This document shows, one piece after another, positions 1 to 5,643 of a DNA stretch of 10,663 nucleotides. Location: positions 1 to 10,663 of the forward strand of contig DNBN01000208.1 of assembly GCA_003491845.1 (NCBI GenBank). The letters run 5' to 3'. The position numbers and the translations under genes were made by a program. This DNA is from Porticoccaceae bacterium (GTDB lineage Bacteria; Pseudomonadota; Gammaproteobacteria; Pseudomonadales; Porticoccaceae). The notes beneath the pieces were generated by a model. That model had not been told where the DNA came from and did no database searches. It was given only the letters and a program-made list of their open reading frames with translations. Each line of letters starts with the position of its first letter. Position 1 is the stretch's first letter.

Positions 1-29
1 ACTTTCCGTAACCCTAGGACAATAAAATT

Positions 30-521
30 TTAGCCCCCGGTAAGCTGTTTTTCCTTTATCTCATCGAGGGTTTTACAGTCTACACAGAGGTCTGCAGTTG
101 GGCGAGCCTCAAGTCTGCGAATTCCAATTTCAATACCACATTGATCACAGAATCCATAGTCGTCTTCTTCTACTCTAATTAATGTTTTATCAATCTTTTT
201 AATTAGCTTTCTTTCTCGATCTCGAGTGCGCAGTTCTAAGCTAAACTCTTCTTCTTGCGTAGCACGATCAGCAGGGTCAGGAAAATTCGCCGCCTCATCT
301 TTCATATGGGTTACGGTCCGATCCACTTCTTCCATGAGTTCGAGTCGCCATGCTTTGAGAATCCGTTTGAAGTGTTCGCGCTGATTATCATTCATGAACT
401 CTTCATCTTTCTGCTCTACATAGGGATTTAATCCATGCAACGTTACTGAGCTAGTTGGCATTGGAGCTTTCTTTTTAGACGATGAAGTTGTAGGTTTCGA
501 TGTACCGTTTTGTGTAGCCAT
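30..521 (-). CDS. dksA: RNA polymerase-binding transcription factor DksA
   Basis: DksA enters the RNA polymerase secondary channel and, with ppGpp, represses rRNA and other promoters and activates amino-acid biosynthesis promoters. Seen here: 163 residues, somewhat longer than the 151 of E. coli. A Ser/Thr/Lys-rich N-terminal stretch (about 1-25) is not conserved. A coiled coil follows, whose tip carries FPDPADRA with the functional Asp82, Asp85 and Ala87 (E. coli Asp71, Asp74, Ala76). The C-terminal four-cysteine zinc finger is intact (Cys125, Cys128, Cys146, Cys149), so this is a canonical zinc-containing DksA and not a Cys-less DksA2. The ATG has a modest ribosome site (GTGGA, about 9 bases upstream). 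It is divergent from sfsA; in E. coli the two are neighbours but co-directional. The 29 bases after its stop hold no recognisable gene; gluQ often follows dksA in relatives but cannot be seen here. Confidence 0.97.
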   Translation of the reverse strand: MATQNGTSKPTTSSSKKKAPMPTSSVTLHGLNPYVEQKDEEFMNDNQREHFKRILKAWRLELMEEVDRTVTHMKDEAANFPDPADRATQEEEFSLELRTRDRERKLIKKIDKTLIRVEEDDYGFCDQCGIEIGIRRLEARPTADLCVDCKTLDEIKEKQLTGG

Positions 522-544
522 TAATAAAATCCACTGAAAATGTT

Positions 545-561
545 GGTCAAAAAATTTGACC
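545..561. promoter_or_regulatory. Perfect 7-bp inverted repeat at the dksA transcription start region
   Basis: GGTCAAA and TTTGACC are exact reverse complements separated by three A residues. The repeat lies just downstream of the best dksA -10 hexamer, so it should cover the transcription start. It could be a repressor operator or, in the RNA, a stem-loop close to the 5' end of the dksA message. The repeat is visible; its function is inferred. Confidence 0.45.
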
Positions 562-565
562 CTGT

Positions 566-594
566 CTTATAGAGATTTTTCATGCATTTATCAA
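566..594 (-). promoter_or_regulatory. Predicted sigma70-type promoter of dksA
   Basis: On the minus strand TTGATA (589-594) and TATAAG (566-571) are separated by exactly 17 bases, a strong match to the -35/-10 consensus. Initiation would fall near position 559, giving a 5' leader of roughly 38 bases. The bases just after the -10 (ACAGGG) are fairly G-rich, as in discriminators of ppGpp/DksA-repressed promoters. E. coli dksA is known to be autoregulated, so this is plausible but unproven here. Confidence 0.6.
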
Positions 595-604
595 GTAATA
601 TTTT

Positions 605-628
605 GTTATAGAGCATCTATTTTATAAC
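605..628. repeat. Nested inverted repeats upstream of the dksA promoter
   Basis: GTTATA (605-610) and TATAAC (623-628) form an outer inverted repeat. Inside it ATAGA-GCA-TCTAT (608-620) is a second exact inverted repeat. The centre lies about 57 bases upstream of the predicted dksA start point, a distance at which activators often bind. AT-rich DNA yields such repeats by chance, so confidence is low. Confidence 0.25.
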
Positions 629-644
629 TAATCACTTATATTAC

Positions 645-653
645 TGTGATAAT
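645..653 (+). promoter_or_regulatory. Possible extended -10 element for sfsA
   Basis: TGTGATAAT contains the extended -10 TGn motif followed by GATAAT, upstream of and in the direction of sfsA. No good -35 is seen 16-18 bases upstream. This would leave a leader of about 70 bases before the sfsA ATG. An inverted pair ATCAC (631-635) / GTGAT (646-650) overlaps it. Confidence 0.25.
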
Positions 654-730
654 AGCAGTCCCTTGTTACACTACACTTAAGTCAGAGTGGGTCTCTGGAT
701 TAATACACACGCGTTTTTAGGTTCTAAAAT

Positions 731-1444
731 ATGCACAACAACCCAGTATTGTATCAGGCAACTTTTATCCGTCGGTACAAGCGATTTTTCGCGGATGTTG
801 TTAATAGCAATGGCGAACTAATCACTGTACATTGCCCAAATACAGGGTCGATGCGGAATTGCCAAATTGAAAATTCTCCTTGTTGGTACTCCTTATCGGA
901 CAACCCAAAGCGTAAATTAGTTGGAACCTTGGAAATCGTAACTACTTCTCATGGTCGTTTAGCGGGGATCAATACTCTAAGGGCAAATAGAATAACAGCT
1001 GATGCGTTGAGATGTAAAAAAATAGACCGATTCGCACCGTATGATGAAGTCTTTTCAGAGGTGGCTTATGGAAAGGAAAAAAGTCGTATAGATTTCCTGC
1101 TAAAGGATTCAGCTAAATCTTTACCAGACTGCTACATTGAAGTTAAAAATGTAACATTGGATGTGGGTGATGGAATTGCTGAGTTTCCTGATTCACCAAC
1201 CAGTCGCGGGGTTAAGCACCTTCGTGAGCTGATCACTATGTCAAAAGCTGGTTATCGTGCGGTCCTTTTATTTTGTGTTCAATTGAATGATATTAATTGC
1301 GTTAAAGTAGCAGGATATATAGATCCGGAATATCAAAAAATGATCACCTTAGCTACTCAAAATGGCGTTGAGATTATTGCCTGGCAAGCGCAGTTTGATG
1401 GCCAAGGAATATATTTAAATCGAGCCATCGAGTTTTCTCATTAG
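731..1444 (+). CDS. sfsA: SfsA family DNA-binding / nuclease-fold protein (sugar fermentation stimulation protein homologue)
   Basis: SfsA was named for raising maltose metabolism in E. coli crp* strains. The family has an N-terminal OB-like domain and a C-terminal restriction-endonuclease-like fold, and its exact biochemical role is unsettled. Seen here: 237 residues, close to the usual length. Family hallmarks are HCPNTGSM (34-41), NTLRANRI (81-88), SRIDFLL (118-124) with Asp121, YIEVKNVTL (135-143) with Glu137 and Lys139, and FPDSPTSRGVKHLREL (152-167). The D...ExK arrangement resembles a nuclease active site and is intact. The ATG has a TAGG ribosome site about 9 bases upstream. It diverges from dksA, its usual neighbour. 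It is probably a single-gene unit, ending just before the ATAGGT/ACCTAT repeat at 1461-1473. Confidence 0.95.
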   Translation: MHNNPVLYQATFIRRYKRFFADVVNSNGELITVHCPNTGSMRNCQIENSPCWYSLSDNPKRKLVGTLEIVTTSHGRLAGINTLRANRITADALRCKKIDRFAPYDEVFSEVAYGKEKSRIDFLLKDSAKSLPDCYIEVKNVTLDVGDGIAEFPDSPTSRGVKHLRELITMSKAGYRAVLLFCVQLNDINCVKVAGYIDPEYQKMITLATQNGVEIIAWQAQFDGQGIYLNRAIEFSH

Positions 1445-1460
1445 AGATCACATGCTTTAG

Positions 1461-1473
1461 ATAGGTGACCTAT
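1461..1473. promoter_or_regulatory. ATAGGT-G-ACCTAT inverted repeat after sfsA, before cysE-like 1
   Basis: A perfect 6-bp inverted repeat around a single G, followed by AATTTTG. As RNA it could form only a 5-bp stem with a TGA loop and a weak T tract, which makes a poor intrinsic terminator for sfsA. As DNA it looks like a compact operator upstream of the acetyltransferase gene. The function is undecided. Confidence 0.3.
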
Positions 1474-1495
1474 AATTTTGCAAATAAACGTTCAA

Positions 1496-1523
1496 TTGCC
1501 AGTTATAGTTTTAAATGTACATT
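1496..1523 (+). promoter_or_regulatory. Weak candidate promoter for cysE-like 1
   Basis: TTGCCA (1496-1501) and TACATT (1518-1523) are 16 bases apart in the gap between sfsA and the acetyltransferase gene. The -35 is good and the -10 mediocre. The start would fall near 1530, which would place a possible small ORF (1538-1606) at the beginning of the message. Confidence 0.25.
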
Positions 1524-1537
1524 GTCGGTGAGTAGTA

Positions 1538-1606
1538 ATGTCTACAGAATTGTTGGTTGTAAGTGATAAATACAAGGAAAGGTATGTCAGATATTGTTCA
1601 AAATAA
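1538..1606 (+). CDS. Possible 22-codon leader ORF overlapping the start of cysE-like 1
   Basis: ATG at 1538 opens 22 codons (MSTELLVVSDKYKERYVRYCSK) ending in TAA at 1604-1606. A GGTGAG sequence lies 5 bases upstream, a reasonable ribosome site. It overlaps the first 23 bases of the acetyltransferase gene in another frame, so its translation could couple to, or compete with, that start. I do not recognise the peptide. It contains only one Cys and two isolated Ser codons, so a classical attenuator is not supported. It may be a chance ORF. Confidence 0.2.
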   Translation: MSTELLVVSDKYKERYVRYCSK

Positions 1607-2372
1607 GGTTTGGAATAAGCTTTTAAAAGAAGTTCAGCTGTTGATGTTATCTGAACCGTTGATGGCACCGTTTTTGGAGAAATCGATTCTCAAGCACGCC
1701 TCATTTCAAAGCTCGCTTGGGCAAATTTTATTACAACAGCTTGTCTTAACAGACCTTTCTGAACAGGCAGCTAATAAAATCATTTGCGAGCCGCTGTATT
1801 TAGATCACCGAATCAGTCAATGTGCTGCGGCAGACTTAGTTGCTAGTTATGAGCGAGATGCGGCATGTGATACTTATCTATCAGCGTTACTTTACTTTAA
1901 AGGTTTCCAGGCTCTGCAGCTGTATCGAATAGCTAATTGGTATTGGTGCGAAGCCAGGTATCAAGTGGCCTATTACTTGCAATCTCAAATGAGTCAAGTA
2001 TTTGACGTAGATATTCACCCCGGTGCCAGTATTGGTGAAGGTATTATGCTTGATCATGCCACTGGTCTGGTAGTTAGTGAAACAGCATCAGTAGGCAACA
2101 ATGTTTCTATCTTACACTCAGTGACACTCAGCGGTAACGGCTGTACATTAGACCAACGCTACCCGATCATAAATGATGGTGTTTTGATTTCTGCGGGTGC
2201 CAAAGTTATTGGTAACGTAGTGGTAAAAGAAGGAAGTAAAATTGGTGCTGGTAGTTTGGTTATTGACTCCGTGCCTGCTCATGCGACGGTTGTAGGGGTG
2301 CCCGCCCGTGTCGTTGGGCGGCCCTCTGAAGGCATGCCAGCGTTAAATATGAACCAGAATTTGGACTGTTAA
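1584..2372 (+). CDS. Diverged serine O-acetyltransferase-like protein (CysE family, altered active site)
   Basis: This is a left-handed beta-helix acetyltransferase of the CysE family, which transfers acetyl from acetyl-CoA to L-serine as the first step of cysteine synthesis. An in-frame GTG lies at 1563, but ATG 1584 is preferred: AAGGAAAGG sits immediately upstream, and from this start the residues run colinear with E. coli CysE numbering. Retained: Arg91-Asp92, DIHP with Asp143, LDHATG with Asp157-His158, Arg192, and the hexapeptide repeats. Changed: the conserved GGTGK.GGDRHPKI segment reads SGNGCTLDQRYPII, so His193 is Tyr, Asp191 is Gln and the glycine-rich stretch is lost; GETA is SETA. 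It ends NMNQNLDC at 262 residues and lacks the C-terminal tail of E. coli CysE that docks in CysK. The helix scaffold suggests a folded, selected protein. Substrate change, loss of cysteine feedback or a regulatory subunit are all possible. The family is sure; the activity is not. Confidence 0.88.
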   Translation: MSDIVQNKVWNKLLKEVQLLMLSEPLMAPFLEKSILKHASFQSSLGQILLQQLVLTDLSEQAANKIICEPLYLDHRISQCAAADLVASYERDAACDTYLSALLYFKGFQALQLYRIANWYWCEARYQVAYYLQSQMSQVFDVDIHPGASIGEGIMLDHATGLVVSETASVGNNVSILHSVTLSGNGCTLDQRYPIINDGVLISAGAKVIGNVVVKEGSKIGAGSLVIDSVPAHATVVGVPARVVGRPSEGMPALNMNQNLDC

Positions 2373-2449
2373 TGAGGTTAATTATCAAAGTTGCTATCAG
2401 TAGGGTTTTTCTATGCGCTGGTCTGCATCATGATTTTCAAGAGCGTCAA

Positions 2450-3652
2450 TCAAAGACAGACTGAGGCCAAATGGACGATTTGCTTTTCCAACAACATCTG
2501 TCGTTGCTCTGAGAATCCTTCAAATAAATAATGGTTTTCTGTCAATTTACTAAACTTAGCAATAGATCTTAGTTGTTCGATATCATACTCCACAATAGAT
2601 ACTGCTATCAGACCTCTCTCAAGGGTGGCTGACAGGCCGAGAGACTCTTGTTTTAAACTATATATTCGCTCATGGTATCTAAAGATGGGTAGACTAGGGA
2701 CGTGTCCATTGCAGAGTGTCCAATTTATGGCTAACTCTATGCCTAATTTTGAAGACAGCCTTTCTAGTAATTGCTGGAGAGAATAAACGGCCATTAAGCA
2801 AACCAAAATATGCTGTTTGGAGTGCTCGGTGGAACGGATATAAAAACTAAAGCTATCATTGCTGCCCTCAAGCCGCCGACCACCATACAATTCAATAGTT
2901 CTGTCAATACACAAATCTATATTTTCCAAGACTCGTTCAAGGTTCTCATGATTTAGTTGTCTATCTAAATTTGGCCTATTCTGTATTTTGGCAGTAACGA
3001 CCGAGCAATAGTGACCTTCACCTGAGCTACTATCTGATTCTCGCGTACTTGATAGAAGAGGTTGAATTCTATTTTCTAAAGCGAGCATTTCATCAGCCAT
3101 GGGTTCGTGTGTACCTGGCAGACGGCTAGTGAGCGTGCGCAGTCGTCGTGTTAACCCCTCAGCAGTTATATAGGCCATATAAGTAGTGGCAATGGAAAAA
3201 ACTAACCAAAAAATACCCCAAAGAATAAAAACCTGCGAATACAGATTACGGATAGGTTGACTATCCATTGAAATTTTGAGGGTGCCGGCTAAGGAGTGAT
3301 CCACAAAAATGTCGTATTTGAAGGTTTCTAGAACTTCTTTAGAGAGTTGAGGTTGCGCACTTTGGGCAATTAGTACATTTTCAACATCAAATAAACTAGC
3401 GCTTTGGATAGCTAAATCCTTGGTAGCATTTCTAAGAGCGAATTGAACACCAACAATATCATTAGTCATAAGAGGTGCCCTGATAAGCTCTGAAAGCTGA
3501 TTGAGTGTTACTTCACTCTTGTCTTTGACTCTATTTTCAGCTAGCTGGGCGGTTTGACTTGCTATAATAATCCAACTTATAAAACCAAACGATAGTAGAG
3601 CAGAGGCAACTATCATCGCTAATTTCACACTCGTTGTGAATTGATGTTGCAT
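2450..3652 (-). CDS. AhpA/YtjB (SMP_2) family inner-membrane protein
   Basis: This protein is assigned to the AhpA/YtjB family, whose genes lie divergent from serB in many gammaproteobacteria (ytjB/smp in E. coli). Its biochemical role is not established; older 'haemolysin' labels rest on weak evidence. Seen here: 400 residues with an N-terminal membrane segment (about 11-31), a periplasmic region of about 105 residues, and a second membrane segment (about 139-162, rich in Phe, Trp and Ile). A cytoplasmic C-terminal region of about 235 residues follows, with no recognised catalytic motif. The topology resembles a sensor or receptor without a kinase domain. ATG 3652 has an AAGAG ribosome site. 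The family assignment rests on topology, length and the serB context rather than on a sharp motif. The gap to the convergent cysE-like 1 is 77 bases, with no clear terminator. Confidence 0.78.
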   Translation of the reverse strand: MQHQFTTSVKLAMIVASALLSFGFISWIIIASQTAQLAENRVKDKSEVTLNQLSELIRAPLMTNDIVGVQFALRNATKDLAIQSASLFDVENVLIAQSAQPQLSKEVLETFKYDIFVDHSLAGTLKISMDSQPIRNLYSQVFILWGIFWLVFSIATTYMAYITAEGLTRRLRTLTSRLPGTHEPMADEMLALENRIQPLLSSTRESDSSSGEGHYCSVVTAKIQNRPNLDRQLNHENLERVLENIDLCIDRTIELYGGRRLEGSNDSFSFYIRSTEHSKQHILVCLMAVYSLQQLLERLSSKLGIELAINWTLCNGHVPSLPIFRYHERIYSLKQESLGLSATLERGLIAVSIVEYDIEQLRSIAKFSKLTENHYLFEGFSEQRQMLLEKQIVHLASVCL

Positions 3653-3685
3653 CGTGGACTCTTAGTAAATTTATTTATCAAACAA

Positions 3686-3705
3686 CTATTCTATCCTATT
3701 CTATC
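3686..3705. repeat. Tandem 10-bp direct repeat in the ahpA/serB divergent gap
   Basis: CTATTCTATC occurs twice in immediate succession, which can also be read as four CTATY pentamers. It occupies the -35 region of the predicted serB promoter and could be a binding site for a regulator, or a slipped-strand duplication. No function is known. Confidence 0.5.
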
Positions 3706-3712
3706 AGCCGTA

Positions 3713-3718
3713 TATAAT
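3713..3718 (+). promoter_or_regulatory. Predicted -10 element of the serB promoter
   Basis: A perfect TATAAT lies 29 bases before the serB GTG, giving a leader of roughly 20-25 bases that includes the AGGA ribosome site. The sequence 17 bases upstream (TCTATC) is a poor -35 and lies inside the tandem CTATTCTATC repeat, so initiation may depend on an activator. Confidence 0.45.
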
Positions 3719-3747
3719 AGGTTAACAAACTAAATAGGAAATATTGC

Positions 3748-4965
3748 GTGTCAAAAGTGCTGTTAATGAATGTGTTTGGTAAAAATCAACCAGGCATCAC
3801 AGATACCGTTGTAGATGCGTTATCAAAATTAGATGTTAAATTAATTGATATCAATCAGAGTGTGCTCCATGGTCGTGTAACTATAAGTATACTTATTTTA
3901 GTCTCTCGATTGAGTGATTCTGATCCACTGCGATCTCAAATGTTGACTGTTTTAGAAAATTTGGATGTGCAGCTGGGTTTTACAGTGGTGCCAGATGAGT
4001 ATTATCAAACATGGCTGGACCAACAACAGCGAACGCCCAGAAGCATAGTGACGCTGATGGCTAGTGAACTGACGATGCTTGATTTAGCCGCAGTTAATAC
4101 GATTATTGCAAAGCAGGGACTTAATGTTGACAACATCCGTTATCTGTCGGAACCCGCAGCCATAGATGAAAGTCACTCTCAAAAGCTTAGAAGTATTGAA
4201 CTCTCAACCTTGGGTAAGCCGAAAAGTAATGAAGTCATGAAGAGGGCGTTGCTAGGACTTGCAGAGTCCCATAAGATTGATGTTACTTATCAAGAAGAAA
4301 ATATCTATCGACGCAACCGTCGGCTGGTGGTTTTTGATATGGATTCCACTCTAATTGACGCCGAAGTTATTGATGAATTAGCTATTGAGGCCGGTGTGGG
4401 AGATCAGGTAGCGGCCATAACTGAGGCGGCGATGCGCGGTGAAGTAGATTTTAAACAAAGTTTTACGCAGCGTTTGGCTTTGCTAAAAGGCTTAGATGCA
4501 GCAGTTCTTGAGACGGTTGCGCAACGTTTGCGTCTTAACAATGGAGCTAAATGTCTGGTTCAATCGCTTAAAAAATTGGGCTTCAAAACCGCAATTATCT
4601 CCGGAGGATTTGGATTTTTTGGACGTCACCTCCAAGCTATTTTGGGTATTGACGATGTGTACGCCAATGAATTGGACGTCGTTTCAGGAAAGGTCACCGG
4701 AAACGTTGTCGGTGAGATTATTGATGGTCAGCGCAAGGCTGAAATACTCAGAGAGATTGCCCACCAACAAGGGTTGTGTCTTGAGCAAGTTGTTGCTGTT
4801 GGAGATGGCGCAAATGACCTGCCCATGCTGGCTATTGCGGGATTGGGCGTTGCATATCATGCCAAGCCATTGGTTAAAGCTTCGGCAAAGCAGGCGCTCT
4901 CTAATGTAGGCCTGGATGGAGTGCTTTACTTACTTGGCTACACAGACAGAGAAATTAATCACTGA
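3748..4965 (+). CDS. serB: Phosphoserine phosphatase SerB
   Basis: SerB is a HAD-superfamily phosphatase that hydrolyses O-phospho-L-serine to L-serine, the last step of the phosphorylated serine pathway. It has 405 residues: the long form with two N-terminal ACT-like domains (about 3-80 and 99-180), as in Pseudomonas and mycobacteria, where such domains bind serine for feedback control. All four HAD motifs are intact: FDMDSTLID with nucleophile Asp197 and general acid/base Asp199, Ser285 in IISGG, Lys330 in GQRK, and GDGANDLPM with Asp353/Asp357. The start is GTG 3748, with TAGGA about 8 bases upstream and ACT domain sequence beginning at once. It is divergent from the ahpA/ytjB-type gene, a known neighbourhood. 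Its product is the substrate of the CysE enzyme encoded further along the window. ACT feedback is family knowledge and was not tested here. Confidence 0.97.
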   Translation: MSKVLLMNVFGKNQPGITDTVVDALSKLDVKLIDINQSVLHGRVTISILILVSRLSDSDPLRSQMLTVLENLDVQLGFTVVPDEYYQTWLDQQQRTPRSIVTLMASELTMLDLAAVNTIIAKQGLNVDNIRYLSEPAAIDESHSQKLRSIELSTLGKPKSNEVMKRALLGLAESHKIDVTYQEENIYRRNRRLVVFDMDSTLIDAEVIDELAIEAGVGDQVAAITEAAMRGEVDFKQSFTQRLALLKGLDAAVLETVAQRLRLNNGAKCLVQSLKKLGFKTAIISGGFGFFGRHLQAILGIDDVYANELDVVSGKVTGNVVGEIIDGQRKAEILREIAHQQGLCLEQVVAVGDGANDLPMLAIAGLGVAYHAKPLVKASAKQALSNVGLDGVLYLLGYTDREINH

Positions 4966-4974
4966 GATGTTAGC

Positions 4975-4988
4975 TTTTGCGCGCAAAA
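4975..4988. promoter_or_regulatory. Perfect 14-bp palindrome between serB and efp
   Basis: TTTTGCGCGCAAAA begins 10 bases after the serB stop and ends 82 bases before efp. It has no loop-forming centre beyond CGCG, so it is a weak RNA hairpin and looks more like a symmetric protein-binding site. A few A residues follow it, and there is no T tract of terminator type on the plus strand. Confidence 0.35.
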
Positions 4989-5032
4989 ATAGGTTTCTGA
5001 TGTAAATTTTAAAAACGCAATCAAACTTCGGT

Positions 5033-5038
5033 TATCAT
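5033..5038 (+). promoter_or_regulatory. Weak candidate -10 element for efp
   Basis: TATCAT lies about 32 bases upstream of the efp ATG, a suitable place for a short leader. No convincing -35 is seen 16-18 bases upstream (the region is A/T-rich). efp may also be read through from serB. Confidence 0.25.
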
Positions 5039-5069
5039 ACCCACTTTTACTAATTTCGGACAAAGTAAC

Positions 5070-5636
5070 ATGGCCAACTACTCTACAAGTGAATTTCGTT
5101 CTGGACTCAAAGTCATGCTCGATGGAGACCCTTGTTCAATATTGGACAATGAGTTTGTAAAACCAGGCAAAGGGCAAGCATTTAATCGTGTGAAACTTCG
5201 CAATTTAAAAACGGCGCGGGTTTTAGAGAAAACATTTAAGTCAGGTGAGTCTCTGGAAGGTGCTGATGTAATGGATAAAGATATGCAATATCTTTACACC
5301 GACGGTGACTTTTGGTGTTTTATGGAGCCGGACACCTATGAGCAGCATCAGGCTACTGAGGCCGCTGTTGGTGATGCTTTGCAATGGCTTAGTGAGCAAG
5401 ATATTTGCATTGTTACTTTATACAATGGGTCGCCGCTTTCTGTAACACCACCTAACCATGTGGAGTTAGAAATAGTAGAAACAGATCCTGGTCTGCGCGG
5501 TGATACGGCGCAGGGCGGCAGCAAACCGGCTAAGCTTGTGACTGGCGCCGTGGTAAAGGTACCATTGTTCCTTGATCACGGAGATGTGGTTAAGGTGGAT
5601 ACGCGTACCGGAGAATACCAAGGTCGGGTTAAGTAG
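5070..5636 (+). CDS. efp: Elongation factor P
   Basis: EF-P binds the ribosome next to the P site and relieves stalling at consecutive prolines. Length is 188 residues, exactly the usual size, starting [12 protein letters not shown]. The tip of the first domain reads [10 protein letters not shown], with Lys34 in the position that EpmA beta-lysylates in E. coli. This agrees with epmA being the next gene. Domain I is KOW-like (1-64), followed by two OB-type domains ending in YQGRVK. The protein has Lys and not Arg at the tip, so it belongs to the EpmA/EpmB-modified class rather than the EarP-rhamnosylated class. ATG 5070 follows a CGGA sequence at modest spacing. epmB is not in this window; in E. 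coli it is divergent from efp, but here serB occupies that side. Confidence 0.98.
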   Translation: MANYSTSEFRSGLKVMLDGDPCSILDNEFVKPGKGQAFNRVKLRNLKTARVLEKTFKSGESLEGADVMDKDMQYLYTDGDFWCFMEPDTYEQHQATEAAVGDALQWLSEQDICIVTLYNGSPLSVTPPNHVELEIVETDPGLRGDTAQGGSKPAKLVTGAVVKVPLFLDHGDVVKVDTRTGEYQGRVK

Positions 5637-5643
5637 GTCCAGT

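Noticed and set aside
631..650. Possible CRP site (ATCAC...GTGAT) upstream of sfsA
   Set aside because: The half sites are in the reverse order: CRP sites read TGTGA-N6-TCACA, while here the TCAC half precedes the GTGA half with 10-12 bases between. It may still be a different inverted repeat.
1563..1583. GTG 1563 as the start of cysE-like 1
   Set aside because: It is in frame but has no ribosome site before it, while ATG 1584 has one and gives numbering colinear with E. coli CysE.
2373..2449. Terminator between the convergent cysE-like 1 and ahpA/ytjB-type genes
   Set aside because: There is a TTTTT run at 2406-2410, but only 4-bp stems can be drawn around it.
4496..4909. 137-codon open frame inside serB
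   Set aside because: It lies wholly within serB in another frame and matches no known family; all HAD motifs are in the serB frame.
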